Below, in pieces: positions 1 through 7,008 of a DNA stretch of 10,461 nucleotides (positions within the stretch are counted from its first letter, which is position 1; every line of letters begins with the position of its first letter). Made by a program: the position numbers and the translations under genes. The DNA is from Acetobacteraceae bacterium (lineage in GTDB: Bacteria > Pseudomonadota > Alphaproteobacteria > Acetobacterales > Acetobacteraceae), in assembly GCA_030039695.1 (NCBI GenBank), contig JASHVB010000966.1, positions 1 to 10,461 on the forward strand, given 5' to 3'. The notes beneath the pieces are model-generated. The model did not search any database, was not told where the DNA came from, and worked only from the letters and a program-made list of their open reading frames with translations.

Positions 1-93
1 AAGGAAAAGCTCGACGCCGCACCTTGACCAGTGACCGCGCGGTCGCCGCGGGCGGCGCGGCATCGCTTGCGCTATGACATCTTCGGGGCTTCC

Positions 94-117
94 GCGCCCG
101 GCGACACTCGCCGGCGC
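94..117 (+). terminator. GC-rich hairpin, possible terminator of an upstream gene
   Basis: The left arm (94-104) pairs with the right arm (108-117) as ten base pairs with one bulged C, around a three-base CAC loop. A run of four T residues follows at 122-125, four bases after the stem. This resembles a weak intrinsic terminator for a + strand gene ending before the window or within its first bases. A perfect 12-base palindrome, GACCGCGCGGTC, lies at 33-44 in the same leader. The T run is short and offset, so termination is an inference. The rest of 1-175 shows no gene. Confidence 0.4.
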
Positions 118-175
118 AGCGTTTTAGCGCCGACCGTGTTGACTTTCCCGATCGGGGATCGCGGAAAGGTGGGGA

Positions 176-979
176 ATGCTCGAGGCAAAGACGCAGCGTT
201 TGGTGAACGATATGGGGACATTGCTGCCGCTGATCGCCGACCGCGCGGTGAACGCTCTCGACGCGCTCGTCATCCTGCTGATCGGCCTGTGGCTGTCGGG
301 CAAGATCGATCGGCTGGTGGTCAAGGCCCTCGGCCGGGCGCCGCATTTCGATCCGATGCTGCAGAGCTTCTTCGGCCACATAGCGCGCTATTTCGTCCTG
401 ACGCTCGTACTGCTCGCGGTGTTGGCGCAGTTCGGTATCCAGACAACCAGCTTGGTTGCCGTGGTGGGCGCCGCCAGCCTGGCCATCGGCCTCGCGCTGC
501 AGGGCACGCTGTCGCACCTTGCCGCCGGCGTCATGCTGTTGATCTTCCGACCGTTCCGTATCGGCCAACACGTGACGCTTGCCGGCACCGAGGGCACGGT
601 GAAGGACCTGTCGCTGTTCTGGACCGAAGTGGTCACCGCCGACAACGTGCAGGTGATCATCCCGAACGGCAGCGTCTGGGGCCAGCAGGTGCGCAATTTC
701 AGCACCTATACGCAGCCGACCCCGACCGGGCAGGTGCGTTTCCGCCTTCCAGATGCGGATCCGTCCGCCGTGCGCCAGAAGATAGCGGACATCGTCACGG
801 CCAATCCGAACGTCTTGCCCAATCCGGCGCCAAGCGTCATGTTGGATCGCAACGCCGTGGACAACGCACTGGAATTCGTGGTCACGTTTGCACCGTCAGG
901 CGGCATCGACGCTGCCGCGGCGGTAAGAAGTGAGATCATCCAGGCGGTGCATGACGCTATCGAAACCACGCCGAAATAG
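176..979 (+). CDS. Small-conductance mechanosensitive channel (MscS family)
   Basis: This 267-residue inner-membrane protein matches the minimal three-helix MscS architecture. Family members open under membrane tension and release small solutes during hypo-osmotic shock. Hydrophobic segments lie at about residues 24-44, 67-87 and 92-125. The third is the pore helix, rich in Gly and Ala (VGAASLAIGLALQG), and runs into FRPFRIG at the start of the cytoplasmic beta domain. The beta domain carries GTVKDLSLFWTEV and the IIPNG turn typical of the family (about 140-165). The C-terminal alpha/beta part (about 175-267) is short, in keeping with a total close to the usual 270-290 residues. The ATG at 176 is preceded by AAAGG at 165-169, six bases upstream. 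The gene is followed by 166 bases before the next start, so it is probably transcribed separately from the importer operon. It ends in TAG. Confidence 0.93.
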   Translation: MLEAKTQRLVNDMGTLLPLIADRAVNALDALVILLIGLWLSGKIDRLVVKALGRAPHFDPMLQSFFGHIARYFVLTLVLLAVLAQFGIQTTSLVAVVGAASLAIGLALQGTLSHLAAGVMLLIFRPFRIGQHVTLAGTEGTVKDLSLFWTEVVTADNVQVIIPNGSVWGQQVRNFSTYTQPTPTGQVRFRLPDADPSAVRQKIADIVTANPNVLPNPAPSVMLDRNAVDNALEFVVTFAPSGGIDAAAAVRSEIIQAVHDAIETTPK

Positions 980-1131
980 GCGCTGAGCGATTTGGGAAAT
1001 ACTGACAAGGCCTGCCTGTTCTTGATCCGGCGCCCAGCGGCTCACGGCATCTTGCGGGGTTGACAAGCGCAATCCGAAAGGTGACGTTCGGCTTCATGAA
1101 CGACCGGTCGGCGATACGCTGCCCGGCGAAG

Positions 1132-1137
1132 TGGGAG
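1132..1137 (+). promoter_or_regulatory. Ribosome binding site that sets the binding-protein start
   Basis: GGGAGG lies eight bases before the ATG at 1146. An in-frame GTG at 1131 overlaps this Shine-Dalgarno sequence and would add VGGVA ahead of a clean signal peptide. The ATG is therefore the better start. Confidence 0.65.
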
Positions 1138-1145
1138 GCGTTGCA

Positions 1146-2342
1146 ATGCATTTCCGTCCCTTGTCGGCGGCGACTGCCCTAGTGCTCGCCCTACCGTTGG
1201 CCGCGCTCGCCAAGGAGCCGATCAAAATCGGATTTCCCATTCCGCTTTCTGGCCCGACGGCCGTCTATGGCGAGCCGGTCCTGAAGGGTGCACAGATGGC
1301 GGTGGCCGAGATCAATGCCGACGGCGGCGTACTCGGCCGCAAACTCGAACTCCTGCCGCGCGACAGCAAGGCCAGTGCGGACGAAGCGGTGCGCCTCGCG
1401 CGCGAACTCATCATAAAGGACGATGTCGACTTTCTTGTCGGCACGCTGACCTCGGCCGAGGCGCCCGCGGTCTCCACCGTCGCCAAGGAAAACAACATCG
1501 TCTTTATCGCGCCAACCTCGAAGAGCACGATCCTAACCGACGCCGCGCATATCCATCCCTATATCTTCCGCATTTCATCGAACACCGACGTCGAAGGCTT
1601 AGCGGGTGCCACCGAGATGGCTCGCTTCAAGGACGTGAAGACCGTTGCGACGATCGCGCCGGACTATGCCTATGGCCACGACTCGATAAATGCCTTCATC
1701 AAGGCACTGGCCAAGCTGCGTCCTGATATCAAGATCGTCGACGAGGAATGGCCGAAGCTGGGTGAAGCCGACTTCACACCCTTCATCACTGCGCAGATGA
1801 GCAAGAAGCCGGACGCGGTATATTGCTCGCTGTTTGCTGGTGATTTTATCACCTTCGTCAAGGAGGGCACACCACGAGGCTATTTCAAGGCGATCGACAA
1901 TCGCCTGGTCGACGGAGGGGAAGTCGGTACTACTGATGAGGCCCAGGCGCTCGGCAAGGACTATCCGTACGGCATCATCGCCGATTCGTACGATCCGGTG
2001 ATCTGGCCAGACAACGAACCGCCGGCGCATAAGAAGTTCATCGCCGACCTGAAGAAGTTCACCAATGCCAAATATGCGTCCGGCTGGTCGATTGTCGGCT
2101 ATCAGTCGATCTACGCGCTGGCCTCGGGCATCAAGAAGGCCGGCGACACCAAGAGCAATGATGTCTCCAAGGCACTTGAGGGACTGAGCTTCCCGACCCC
2201 CGTGGGCGAGCGCTCCTTCAGCGTTAAGTCTCATGAAACGTTCGCGCCCGAGTATTGGGGTGTGATGGTGAAGGATCCACACTATCCATTCGCCATCATC
2301 AAGAATCCTGAGATGCTCCCTGCGTCCTTCCCGACGAACTAA
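1146..2342 (+). CDS. Periplasmic substrate-binding protein of a HAAT/branched-chain amino acid-type ABC importer
   Basis: The 398-residue product is a type I periplasmic binding protein of the Leu/Ile/Val-binding family (Peripla_BP_6). It captures a solute in the periplasm and delivers it to the LivH/LivM channel encoded just downstream. Residues 1-22 are a Sec signal peptide ending ALPLAALA before KEP. There is no lipobox cysteine, so the mature protein should be soluble. The mature start IKIGFPIPLSGPTAVYGEP is the family's first strand and ligand loop, followed by GAQMAVAEINADGGVLGRKL. Other family landmarks are LVGTLTSAEAPAVSTVA, FRISSNTD, the YAYGHD segment of lobe 2 and WPKLGEADFTPFI. 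The ligand cannot be read from sequence: the family also includes binders of urea, amides, aromatic acids and other small acids. It is the first gene of the operon and is separated from livH by 79 bases that hold a stem-loop. Confidence 0.93.
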   Translation: MHFRPLSAATALVLALPLAALAKEPIKIGFPIPLSGPTAVYGEPVLKGAQMAVAEINADGGVLGRKLELLPRDSKASADEAVRLARELIIKDDVDFLVGTLTSAEAPAVSTVAKENNIVFIAPTSKSTILTDAAHIHPYIFRISSNTDVEGLAGATEMARFKDVKTVATIAPDYAYGHDSINAFIKALAKLRPDIKIVDEEWPKLGEADFTPFITAQMSKKPDAVYCSLFAGDFITFVKEGTPRGYFKAIDNRLVDGGEVGTTDEAQALGKDYPYGIIADSYDPVIWPDNEPPAHKKFIADLKKFTNAKYASGWSIVGYQSIYALASGIKKAGDTKSNDVSKALEGLSFPTPVGERSFSVKSHETFAPEYWGVMVKDPHYPFAIIKNPEMLPASFPTN

Positions 2343-2364
2343 GTACGGCGGAAGCAGGGCAGGC

Positions 2365-2393
2365 TACCCGCGATTCAGCAGTGAGCGCGGGTA
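2365..2393 (+). promoter_or_regulatory. Stem-loop between binding-protein and permease genes
   Basis: TACCCGCG at 2365-2372 pairs perfectly with CGCGGGTA at 2386-2393 across a 13-base loop. It begins 23 bases after the binding-protein stop and has no T run, so a full intrinsic terminator is unlikely. Stem-loops at this point in importer operons are known to protect the upstream mRNA from 3' exonucleases, or to cause partial termination, so that the binding protein is made in excess over the membrane parts. That role here is inferred from position and structure. Confidence 0.5.
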
Positions 2394-2421
2394 ACGTGCG
2401 TACGAAAAGGATCGGACGGCG

Positions 2422-3303
2422 GTGAGCGGCTCGCTTCTGTTCAGTCAGTTCATGGGCGGCTTCACCACCGCGATGTTCCTGTTCCTGATCGCATCAGGGC
2501 TGTCGCTGGTGTTTGGAGTCATGCGCGTGATCAACTTTGCGCACGGCTCGTTCTATATGCTGGGCGCCTATCTCGCCTGGCAGGGGGTCACATGGCTCCA
2601 GCCATTGCTAGGCAGCTTCTGGCTTGCGACCCTGTTCGCGGCGAGTACGGTCGCGTTGTTGGGCGCGGTTGTCGAACGATTGTTCTTCCGTTCGCTGTAT
2701 GGCCGCGATGAGCTCTACCAACTGCTGTTTACCTACGCGCTGGTGCTGATCTTGGGTGACGCCGCGAAGTTCCTGTGGGGCGTTGGCCAGCTCTCGGTCT
2801 CCATCCCGCGCGGCTTTGGTGGCAGCGTCCACATCTTCGGCACCGCGCAGCCGGTTTACAACCTGCTGGTGATGGCGATCGGACCGGCGATTGCATTCCT
2901 TGGTTGGCTGGTGCTGAACCGCACCTCGGTTGGCCGCATGGTCCGTGCGGCGCAGATGGACCGCGAGATGCTTGACGCGCTCGGCACCAATGTCGGCACC
3001 ATCTACACCGGCATGTTCGTGCTCAGCGCTTTTCTAGCCGGGCTTTCGGGCGCACTGGTCACGCCGATCCAAAGCATCGTGCCAGGCATGGACGTATTGA
3101 TCGTCGTGCAGGCGTTCATCGTAGTGGTGATCGGCGGCATGGGCTCGATCTGGGGCACGTTCTGGGGCTCGGTTATCTACGGCCAGGTGCTGTCATTCGG
3201 TATTCTGATCTTTCCCAGCTTCGACTTGTTTTCCGTGTTTGCCCTGATGGCGGTAATTCTGATCATCCGCCCCTGGGGCTTGTTCGGACGGCCGCTGACA
3301 TGA
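2422..3303 (+). CDS. livH: LivH-family permease of the importer
   Basis: The 293-residue protein is the first of two integral-membrane subunits that form the inner-membrane channel of the importer. About eight hydrophobic segments are visible. The N-terminus has the LivH signature [19 protein letters not shown] (about residues 26-44), which includes the highly conserved INFAHG. The cytoplasmic coupling segment [17 protein letters not shown] (about 175-191) is where the ATPases are expected to dock. The segment [17 protein letters not shown] (about 224-240) is the second conserved block. The start is a GTG at 2422 with AAGGA at 2407-2411, a rather long ten-base spacing. Its stop overlaps the livM start in an ATGA, so the two permeases are probably translationally coupled at equal amounts. 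Confidence 0.93.
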   Translation: MSGSLLFSQFMGGFTTAMFLFLIASGLSLVFGVMRVINFAHGSFYMLGAYLAWQGVTWLQPLLGSFWLATLFAASTVALLGAVVERLFFRSLYGRDELYQLLFTYALVLILGDAAKFLWGVGQLSVSIPRGFGGSVHIFGTAQPVYNLLVMAIGPAIAFLGWLVLNRTSVGRMVRAAQMDREMLDALGTNVGTIYTGMFVLSAFLAGLSGALVTPIQSIVPGMDVLIVVQAFIVVVIGGMGSIWGTFWGSVIYGQVLSFGILIFPSFDLFSVFALMAVILIIRPWGLFGRPLT

Positions 3304-4268
3304 TCGCACGGCGCATTCCCTGGACATTGATCGTGTTCCTCGTGGCGGCCACGGTGCCGTGGATCGGTTCGCGGTATGATACGTTCCTCGCGGAGCAAAT
3401 CGCAATCGACGCGTTGTTCGCCGTCAGCCTGAACCTGCTGCTGGGAACTACCGGCCTCGTTTCCTTCGGGCATGTCGCCTATTTCGGCGTCGGCGCCTAT
3501 GTCTGCGGCATCCTGATGAAAACCTACAATCTGTCGTTCATCATAGCATTTCCCGCAGCTGGTTTGGGAACCGCGGCCTTCGCGCTCGTGTCCGGATATT
3601 TCTGCGTTCGCCTGATCAAGCTCTATTTCGCCATGCTGACCTTGGCATTCTCGCAGATCGTTTGGGCCATCGCTTACAAATGGGACGCGGTAACCGGCGG
3701 TGATCAGGGGTTGCCGGAGATCCCGTTTCCCAACCTCGACTGGATGTCGTCCATCCCCTTCCTGGGTGATCTGCGCATCAGTGACCAATTCTATCTGTTT
3801 GCTCTAGCGATAATCGCGATCTCGCTGGCGATTCTGCACCGGATCACTCGCTCGCCGTTCGGCCGGGTGTTGACCACGGTGCGCGACAACCCTGAGCGAG
3901 CAGCATTCATCGGCGTGAACGTGCGCGCGTATCAGCTGGCGGCTTTTGTGATCGCTGGCACCTTTGCCGGATTTGCCGGCGCGCTTTATGGCATCTTCAG
4001 TCGTGGCGTGTTCGCCGACTACATCTTCTGGGCGAAATCCGCTGAGGTGATCATCATGGCGATCCTCGGCGGCATGGAGTTCTTTTGGGGACCACCGGTC
4101 GGTGCGGCCGCCCTCGTGTACCTCAATCAATATATCACCGATATCACGCAATACTGGCCGTTCGTGCTAGGCACCGTGTTGCTGGTACTGCTGTTCGTGT
4201 TCCCCGGCGGAATTGTCGGCGGGTTGAATCTGCTGTGGATAAGGCTGCGAGGCCTGCGCCGTGCTTGA
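3300..4268 (+). CDS. livM: LivM-family permease of the importer
   Basis: The 322-residue protein is the second membrane subunit. It has about eight to ten hydrophobic segments. The conserved LivM block LLGTTGLVSFGHVAYFGVGAY lies at about residues 47-67. TGGDQGLPEIP at about 132-142 matches the family's usual loop with 'TGG.dGL'. The coupling segment TVRDNPERAAFIGVNV (about 193-208) is the predicted contact with the ATPases and is followed by the conserved AGTFAGFAGALYG. The C-terminus FPGGIVGGL is also typical. The ATG at 3300 overlaps the livH stop by four bases, and the end of the gene overlaps the livG start by eight. Both overlaps support coupled translation. Confidence 0.93.
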   Translation: MIARRIPWTLIVFLVAATVPWIGSRYDTFLAEQIAIDALFAVSLNLLLGTTGLVSFGHVAYFGVGAYVCGILMKTYNLSFIIAFPAAGLGTAAFALVSGYFCVRLIKLYFAMLTLAFSQIVWAIAYKWDAVTGGDQGLPEIPFPNLDWMSSIPFLGDLRISDQFYLFALAIIAISLAILHRITRSPFGRVLTTVRDNPERAAFIGVNVRAYQLAAFVIAGTFAGFAGALYGIFSRGVFADYIFWAKSAEVIIMAILGGMEFFWGPPVGAAALVYLNQYITDITQYWPFVLGTVLLVLLFVFPGGIVGGLNLLWIRLRGLRRA

Positions 4269-5010
4269 AATTTCCGGCCTCAGCAAGTCCTTCGGTGGAT
4301 TCCGTGCCGTTTCCAACGTAAACCTGACCGTCGAGACAAGGCAGATCGCCGCGGTCATCGGCCCGAATGGCGCTGGCAAGTCCACCTTGTTCAACCTCAT
4401 CACCGGTCATCTTCGGCCGGACAGCGGCAAAGTCGTGCTGAACGGCCGCGACATAACCGGCGCGGCGCCGTATCGAATCTGCCGCATGGGCGTGGGCCGG
4501 TCTTTCCAGCGTACCAATATCTTCGTCAAGCTCACCGTGTTCGAGAATCTGCAGGCGGCCTTTATCGTGCATCATCGTCGCGGCCCGAACTTATGGAGCC
4601 GGTCCGATTTGCTCTATCGTGATGAGGCGATGAGCCTGCTTCGCTCGATCGGTCTCGGTGCCCAGGAGAAGACGATTGCCGGCACGCTCAGTTACGGCAA
4701 TCAGAAGCAGGTTGAGCTTGGGCTTGCACTCGCGAGCGACCCGCGCGTGCTGCTGCTGGACGAGCCGACCGCTGGCATGTCGGCAACCGAGACGCACGAT
4801 ACTATCGCTTTGCTGAAACGCATCGCCGAGGAGCGCGAACTCACCCTGCTCTTCACGGAACATGACATGGAGGTAGTGTTTTCAATCGCGCAGAAGATCG
4901 CGGTGCTCCACCAGGGACGCATCATTGCCGAAGGCCTGCCCGACGCCGTGCGCGCCAATGACGAAGTGCGCCGAGTCTATCTCGGTCACGGACTGACGCA
5001 TCAGTCATGA
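4261..5010 (+). CDS. livG: LivG-family ATP-binding subunit of the importer
   Basis: This 249-residue cytoplasmic ATPase powers solute import together with LivF. All ABC motifs are present: Walker A GPNGAGKST at residues 34-42, Q-loop Gln at 83 in SFQRTNIF, signature LSYGNQ at 143-148, Walker B VLLLDEP with Asp167 and Glu168, and H-loop His201 in TEHDMEVV. The signature LSYG rather than LSGG and the tail VRRVYLG are typical of LivG. The start is a GTG at 4261 inside the end of livM, giving an eight-base overlap. An internal start is unlikely because the first strand (LEISGLSKSFGG) begins directly at this codon. It shares an ATGA overlap with livF. Confidence 0.94.
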   Translation: MLEISGLSKSFGGFRAVSNVNLTVETRQIAAVIGPNGAGKSTLFNLITGHLRPDSGKVVLNGRDITGAAPYRICRMGVGRSFQRTNIFVKLTVFENLQAAFIVHHRRGPNLWSRSDLLYRDEAMSLLRSIGLGAQEKTIAGTLSYGNQKQVELGLALASDPRVLLLDEPTAGMSATETHDTIALLKRIAEERELTLLFTEHDMEVVFSIAQKIAVLHQGRIIAEGLPDAVRANDEVRRVYLGHGLTHQS

Positions 5011-5714
5011 CCGCTTTGCTCAACGTTGAGAATATCTATTCCGCCTATGGCCTCAGCCGGGTGTTGTTCGGCATCTCGCTGGAGGTAATGGAAGGCGAGT
5101 GTGTCTGCCTGCTTGGCCGTAACGGTGTGGGCAAGACGACGACGATTCGGTCGGTGATGGGGCTGCTGCGCCCATCCAGCGGAAGCGTCGTGTGGAAGGG
5201 CACCAATATCGTCGGCTGGGCGCCGCATCGTGTCGCACGAGCGGGCATCGGCTTTGTGCCGGAGGACCGCCGTATCTTTGCCGAGCTGAGCGTGTGGGAG
5301 AACCTGGACGTTGCCGCGCGTTCGGCACGCCGGCCGGGGCGATGGACCATCGAACGCGTCTTCGAGCTCTTTCCCGTTTTGTCGGAGCGACGCAACCAAC
5401 AGGGCGGATTCCTCTCGGGTGGCGAGCAACAGATGCTGACGATCGCAAGGGCGCTGGTCGGAAATCCGGAGCTGTTGCTGCTGGACGAGCCGTCCGAAGG
5501 GCTGGCCCCGCTGGTGGTCGATCTGTTGCGAGAAAAGATCGCCGAATTGAAAGCGGAAGGGCTGACCATCCTGCTCGCAGAGCAAGGCGTGGAGTTCTCG
5601 CTGGCGCTGGCTGACCGGGTGTATGTGCTGGAGAAAGGCATGGTGCGGCACTCGGGACCGTCCACCGAGCTCCGCGACGATCCCGCGCTGCTAGACCGGC
5701 TGCTGGCACTGTAA
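5007..5714 (+). CDS. livF: LivF-family ATP-binding subunit of the importer
   Basis: This 235-residue cytoplasmic ATPase is the partner of LivG. Walker A is GRNGVGKTT at residues 37-45, the Q-loop region reads GFVPEDRRIF at 82-91 (the LivF hallmark), the signature is LSGGEQQ at 136-142, and Walker B is LLLLDEPSEGLAP with Asp160 and Glu161. At the H-loop position it has Gln193 in AEQGVEF. LivF proteins normally have Gln here (VEQN), so this is family-typical and not a defect, though the usual following Asn is Gly. The ATG overlaps the livG stop in ATGA. This is the last gene of the operon. No clear intrinsic terminator follows within 100 bases. Confidence 0.94.
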   Translation: MTALLNVENIYSAYGLSRVLFGISLEVMEGECVCLLGRNGVGKTTTIRSVMGLLRPSSGSVVWKGTNIVGWAPHRVARAGIGFVPEDRRIFAELSVWENLDVAARSARRPGRWTIERVFELFPVLSERRNQQGGFLSGGEQQMLTIARALVGNPELLLLDEPSEGLAPLVVDLLREKIAELKAEGLTILLAEQGVEFSLALADRVYVLEKGMVRHSGPSTELRDDPALLDRLLAL

Positions 5715-6288
5715 GATTTAGATGAGGATAACTGGCCTGCGCCTATCGTCGGAACTAGGGGCTGGTTTCAATCGGAGCCGGCGGCTGAACTCATCGCAGT
5801 CCACGATCCCAGCCACCGAACTAGCATCCGAAGCGTCTCCCCGCCAAGTTTTGCTGTGTCGTCGGGTGGCGAACGCTTGGCGCGGATACCTTTCGACCGA
5901 ACCGGCACTGGCAGGTCTCGTCTGCCGTCATCAAACAATTGCGCCTGCTCGAAAACGCCGACGAGGTGACGCGCCAGCGCTCGCGGCTCAGTCCTCCACC
6001 GCTTAACGATCTCGCCCGATTGTGCCACCGTCTGCTGGAAATCCGGCCCCACGGACGGGACACCGCGCGCCAGCCGCCGATAACGGTCAACCTTGCGGTG
6101 TGTCTTGAGAATCGTCGAGTGCAAACACATACAACACCTGATCCTAGCACTCCGCTCAAGAACGTACCCAAGGTCGGCACGACGCGCACAAATCGACCTC
6201 GCGGATCGCATAACCCACGGATCTGATTCCTGCCGCATGCCGCAGGTTCGTCAAATCCACCCCCAAGGTGCTCAGGTTGCCAGGTACA

Positions 6289-6340
6289 CCTTGCCCGTGC
6301 AGCGGGAGGGCTGGGCGAGCGCAGCGCGCCGGGCGAGGGA
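6289..6340. repeat. Degenerate palindromic intergenic repeat
   Basis: The stretch combines short facing arms GCCCG / GCGGGAGGGC with a second part GGGCGAGCGCAGCGCGCCGGGCGAGGG. It resembles the family of short palindromic repeats in GC-rich proteobacteria built on CCTCTCCCGC / GCGGGAGAGGG arms followed by a TGGGGTGAGGG-like piece. The match is degraded here. A further imperfect stem-loop (8 pairs with one G-T, 6338-6345 with 6365-6372) abuts it. Identification rests on resemblance only; no second copy of good quality is in the window. Confidence 0.35.
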
Positions 6341-6411
6341 TCAACTGAGTGCAACCCAGATGCGGTTGGTCCTTCACGCTCGACGATTCCCGTCCCGATC
6401 TCTCTCACCGC

Positions 6412-6435
6412 GCGGGCGAGGTGTACCTCGCTCGC
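6412..6435 (-). terminator. Strong hairpin after the nitroreductase-CMD operon
   Basis: Positions 6412-6422 and 6425-6435 form an eleven-pair stem with one imperfect pair (G-T in the + strand, A-C in the minus-strand transcript) around a two-base centre. The core is CGAGGT-GT-ACCTCG. It lies 12 bases past the TAG stop of the CMD-like gene, where a minus-strand terminator would be expected. No T run follows on the minus strand, so it may instead stabilise the 3' end, or be part of the neighbouring palindromic repeats. Confidence 0.4.
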
Positions 6436-6447
6436 AATGGCCGGACG

Positions 6448-6996
6448 CTATCGCGGGAGCCTGTCCCCCCCTTCGGGCGCCGGCACTTCGAACGCGTTCA
6501 CCATGCCGCTCAGAAACGCGAAGTAATTCGCTGCCGCCGTCAGCTCCACCAGCCATTGCACGCCAAATCGCTCGTGTAGCGCGTCGAACACTACCTGGTC
6601 CACGCGATTTGTGCGCATGAGTTGCCGCGTGTAGTTGATGATGTCGCGTTGCTCCGCCGGCAATCCGATCGGATCGCCCTTCGCGCGCAACAGGTCGATC
6701 GTGGTTTCCGGCACGCCGGCGCGGCGGGCGGCACCGACCTGTGCCGACCACACATACGCTGCCTCTTTCTCACGCACCGCCGCAAGGATCGCGAGCGAGC
6801 GCAGATTGCCCGGGACCACGCTCTCGTCGCGATTGAACGTGACCAGCTTCAGCAGCCGCTCGGCGAGTTTCGGGCTGTGCAGCAGAATGCTGAACGGCCC
6901 GCGCACATTGCCGAACACGCTCACAACTTGGTCCACGACGTCGTGGTACTCTGGCGCGAGATCCGCCTTCCCGGTCACGGGTGAGATTCGCGGCAT
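6448..6996 (-). CDS. Carboxymuconolactone decarboxylase (CMD)-like family protein
   Basis: The 182-residue product matches the all-helical CMD/AhpD-like family in length and pattern. Landmarks are the N-terminal MPRISPVTGKADL, the segment VRGPFSILLHSPKLAERL (about residues 31-48), LRSLAILAAVRE (65-76) and the C-terminal ELTAAANYFAFLSGMVNAFEVP (about 151-172). Relatives often carry a YEWxxH-type motif in the central helix. Here residues 81-86 read YVWSAQ, so the Glu is Val82 and the His is Gln86, and there is no AhpD-type CxxC. An ordinary decarboxylase or peroxidase reaction is therefore doubtful, and the substrate is unknown. The ATG at 6996 has an AAGGGGGG stretch just upstream. It lies 12 bases after the nitroreductase stop, which indicates one transcript with that flavoprotein. 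It ends in TAG. Confidence 0.85.
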   Translation of the reverse strand: MPRISPVTGKADLAPEYHDVVDQVVSVFGNVRGPFSILLHSPKLAERLLKLVTFNRDESVVPGNLRSLAILAAVREKEAAYVWSAQVGAARRAGVPETTIDLLRAKGDPIGLPAEQRDIINYTRQLMRTNRVDQVVFDALHERFGVQWLVELTAAANYFAFLSGMVNAFEVPAPEGGDRLPR

Positions 6997-7008
6997 GGCT
7001 ACCCCCCC

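Larger units (their letters stand above)
5715..6447. other. 733-base stretch without a supportable gene
   Basis: Several frames are open across this stretch on both strands, the longest being 5821-6408 and 5768-6238 on the minus strand. Their products are rich in Arg, Ser, Cys and Trp, show no domain I recognise, have no convincing ribosome binding site, and switch frame without a continuous protein-like pattern. I read them as GC-driven open frames or the eroded remains of a gene. The left part (5715-6285) shows no repeat or RNA gene by eye. The right part holds degenerate palindromic repeats and hairpins, listed separately. Confidence 0.5.

Noticed and set aside
1..27. Possible C-terminal tail KEKLDAAP of an upstream gene ending at TGA 25-27
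   Set aside because: Eight residues are too few to support a gene call, although the hairpin at 94-117 would fit as its terminator.
31..933. 300-codon + strand open frame overlapping the MscS gene
   Set aside because: The product is Arg-rich with no domain, while the overlapping frame gives a clear MscS protein. Open alternative frames are common in GC-rich genes.
1060..1088. TTGACA at 1060-1065 as the -35 box of the importer promoter
   Set aside because: No acceptable -10 box lies at the proper spacing, so a single hexamer match is not enough.
1599..2282. 227-codon minus-strand frame antisense to the binding-protein gene
   Set aside because: No recognisable domain or ribosome binding site. 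It is explained by the codon bias of the sense gene.
5582..5599. Missing H-loop His in LivF as a sign of a defective ATPase
   Set aside because: LivF-type subunits normally have Gln at this position, so Q193 is expected.
5001..5709. Three long overlapping minus-strand frames opposite livF
   Set aside because: All three antisense frames are open together, the expected shadow of a GC-rich gene. The sense strand has every ABC ATPase motif.
5768..6238. Minus-strand frame of 156 codons that could be a hypothetical gene
   Set aside because: Composition is only weakly protein-like, no start signal is convincing, and I could not link it to any family. It is kept as part of an unexplained region.
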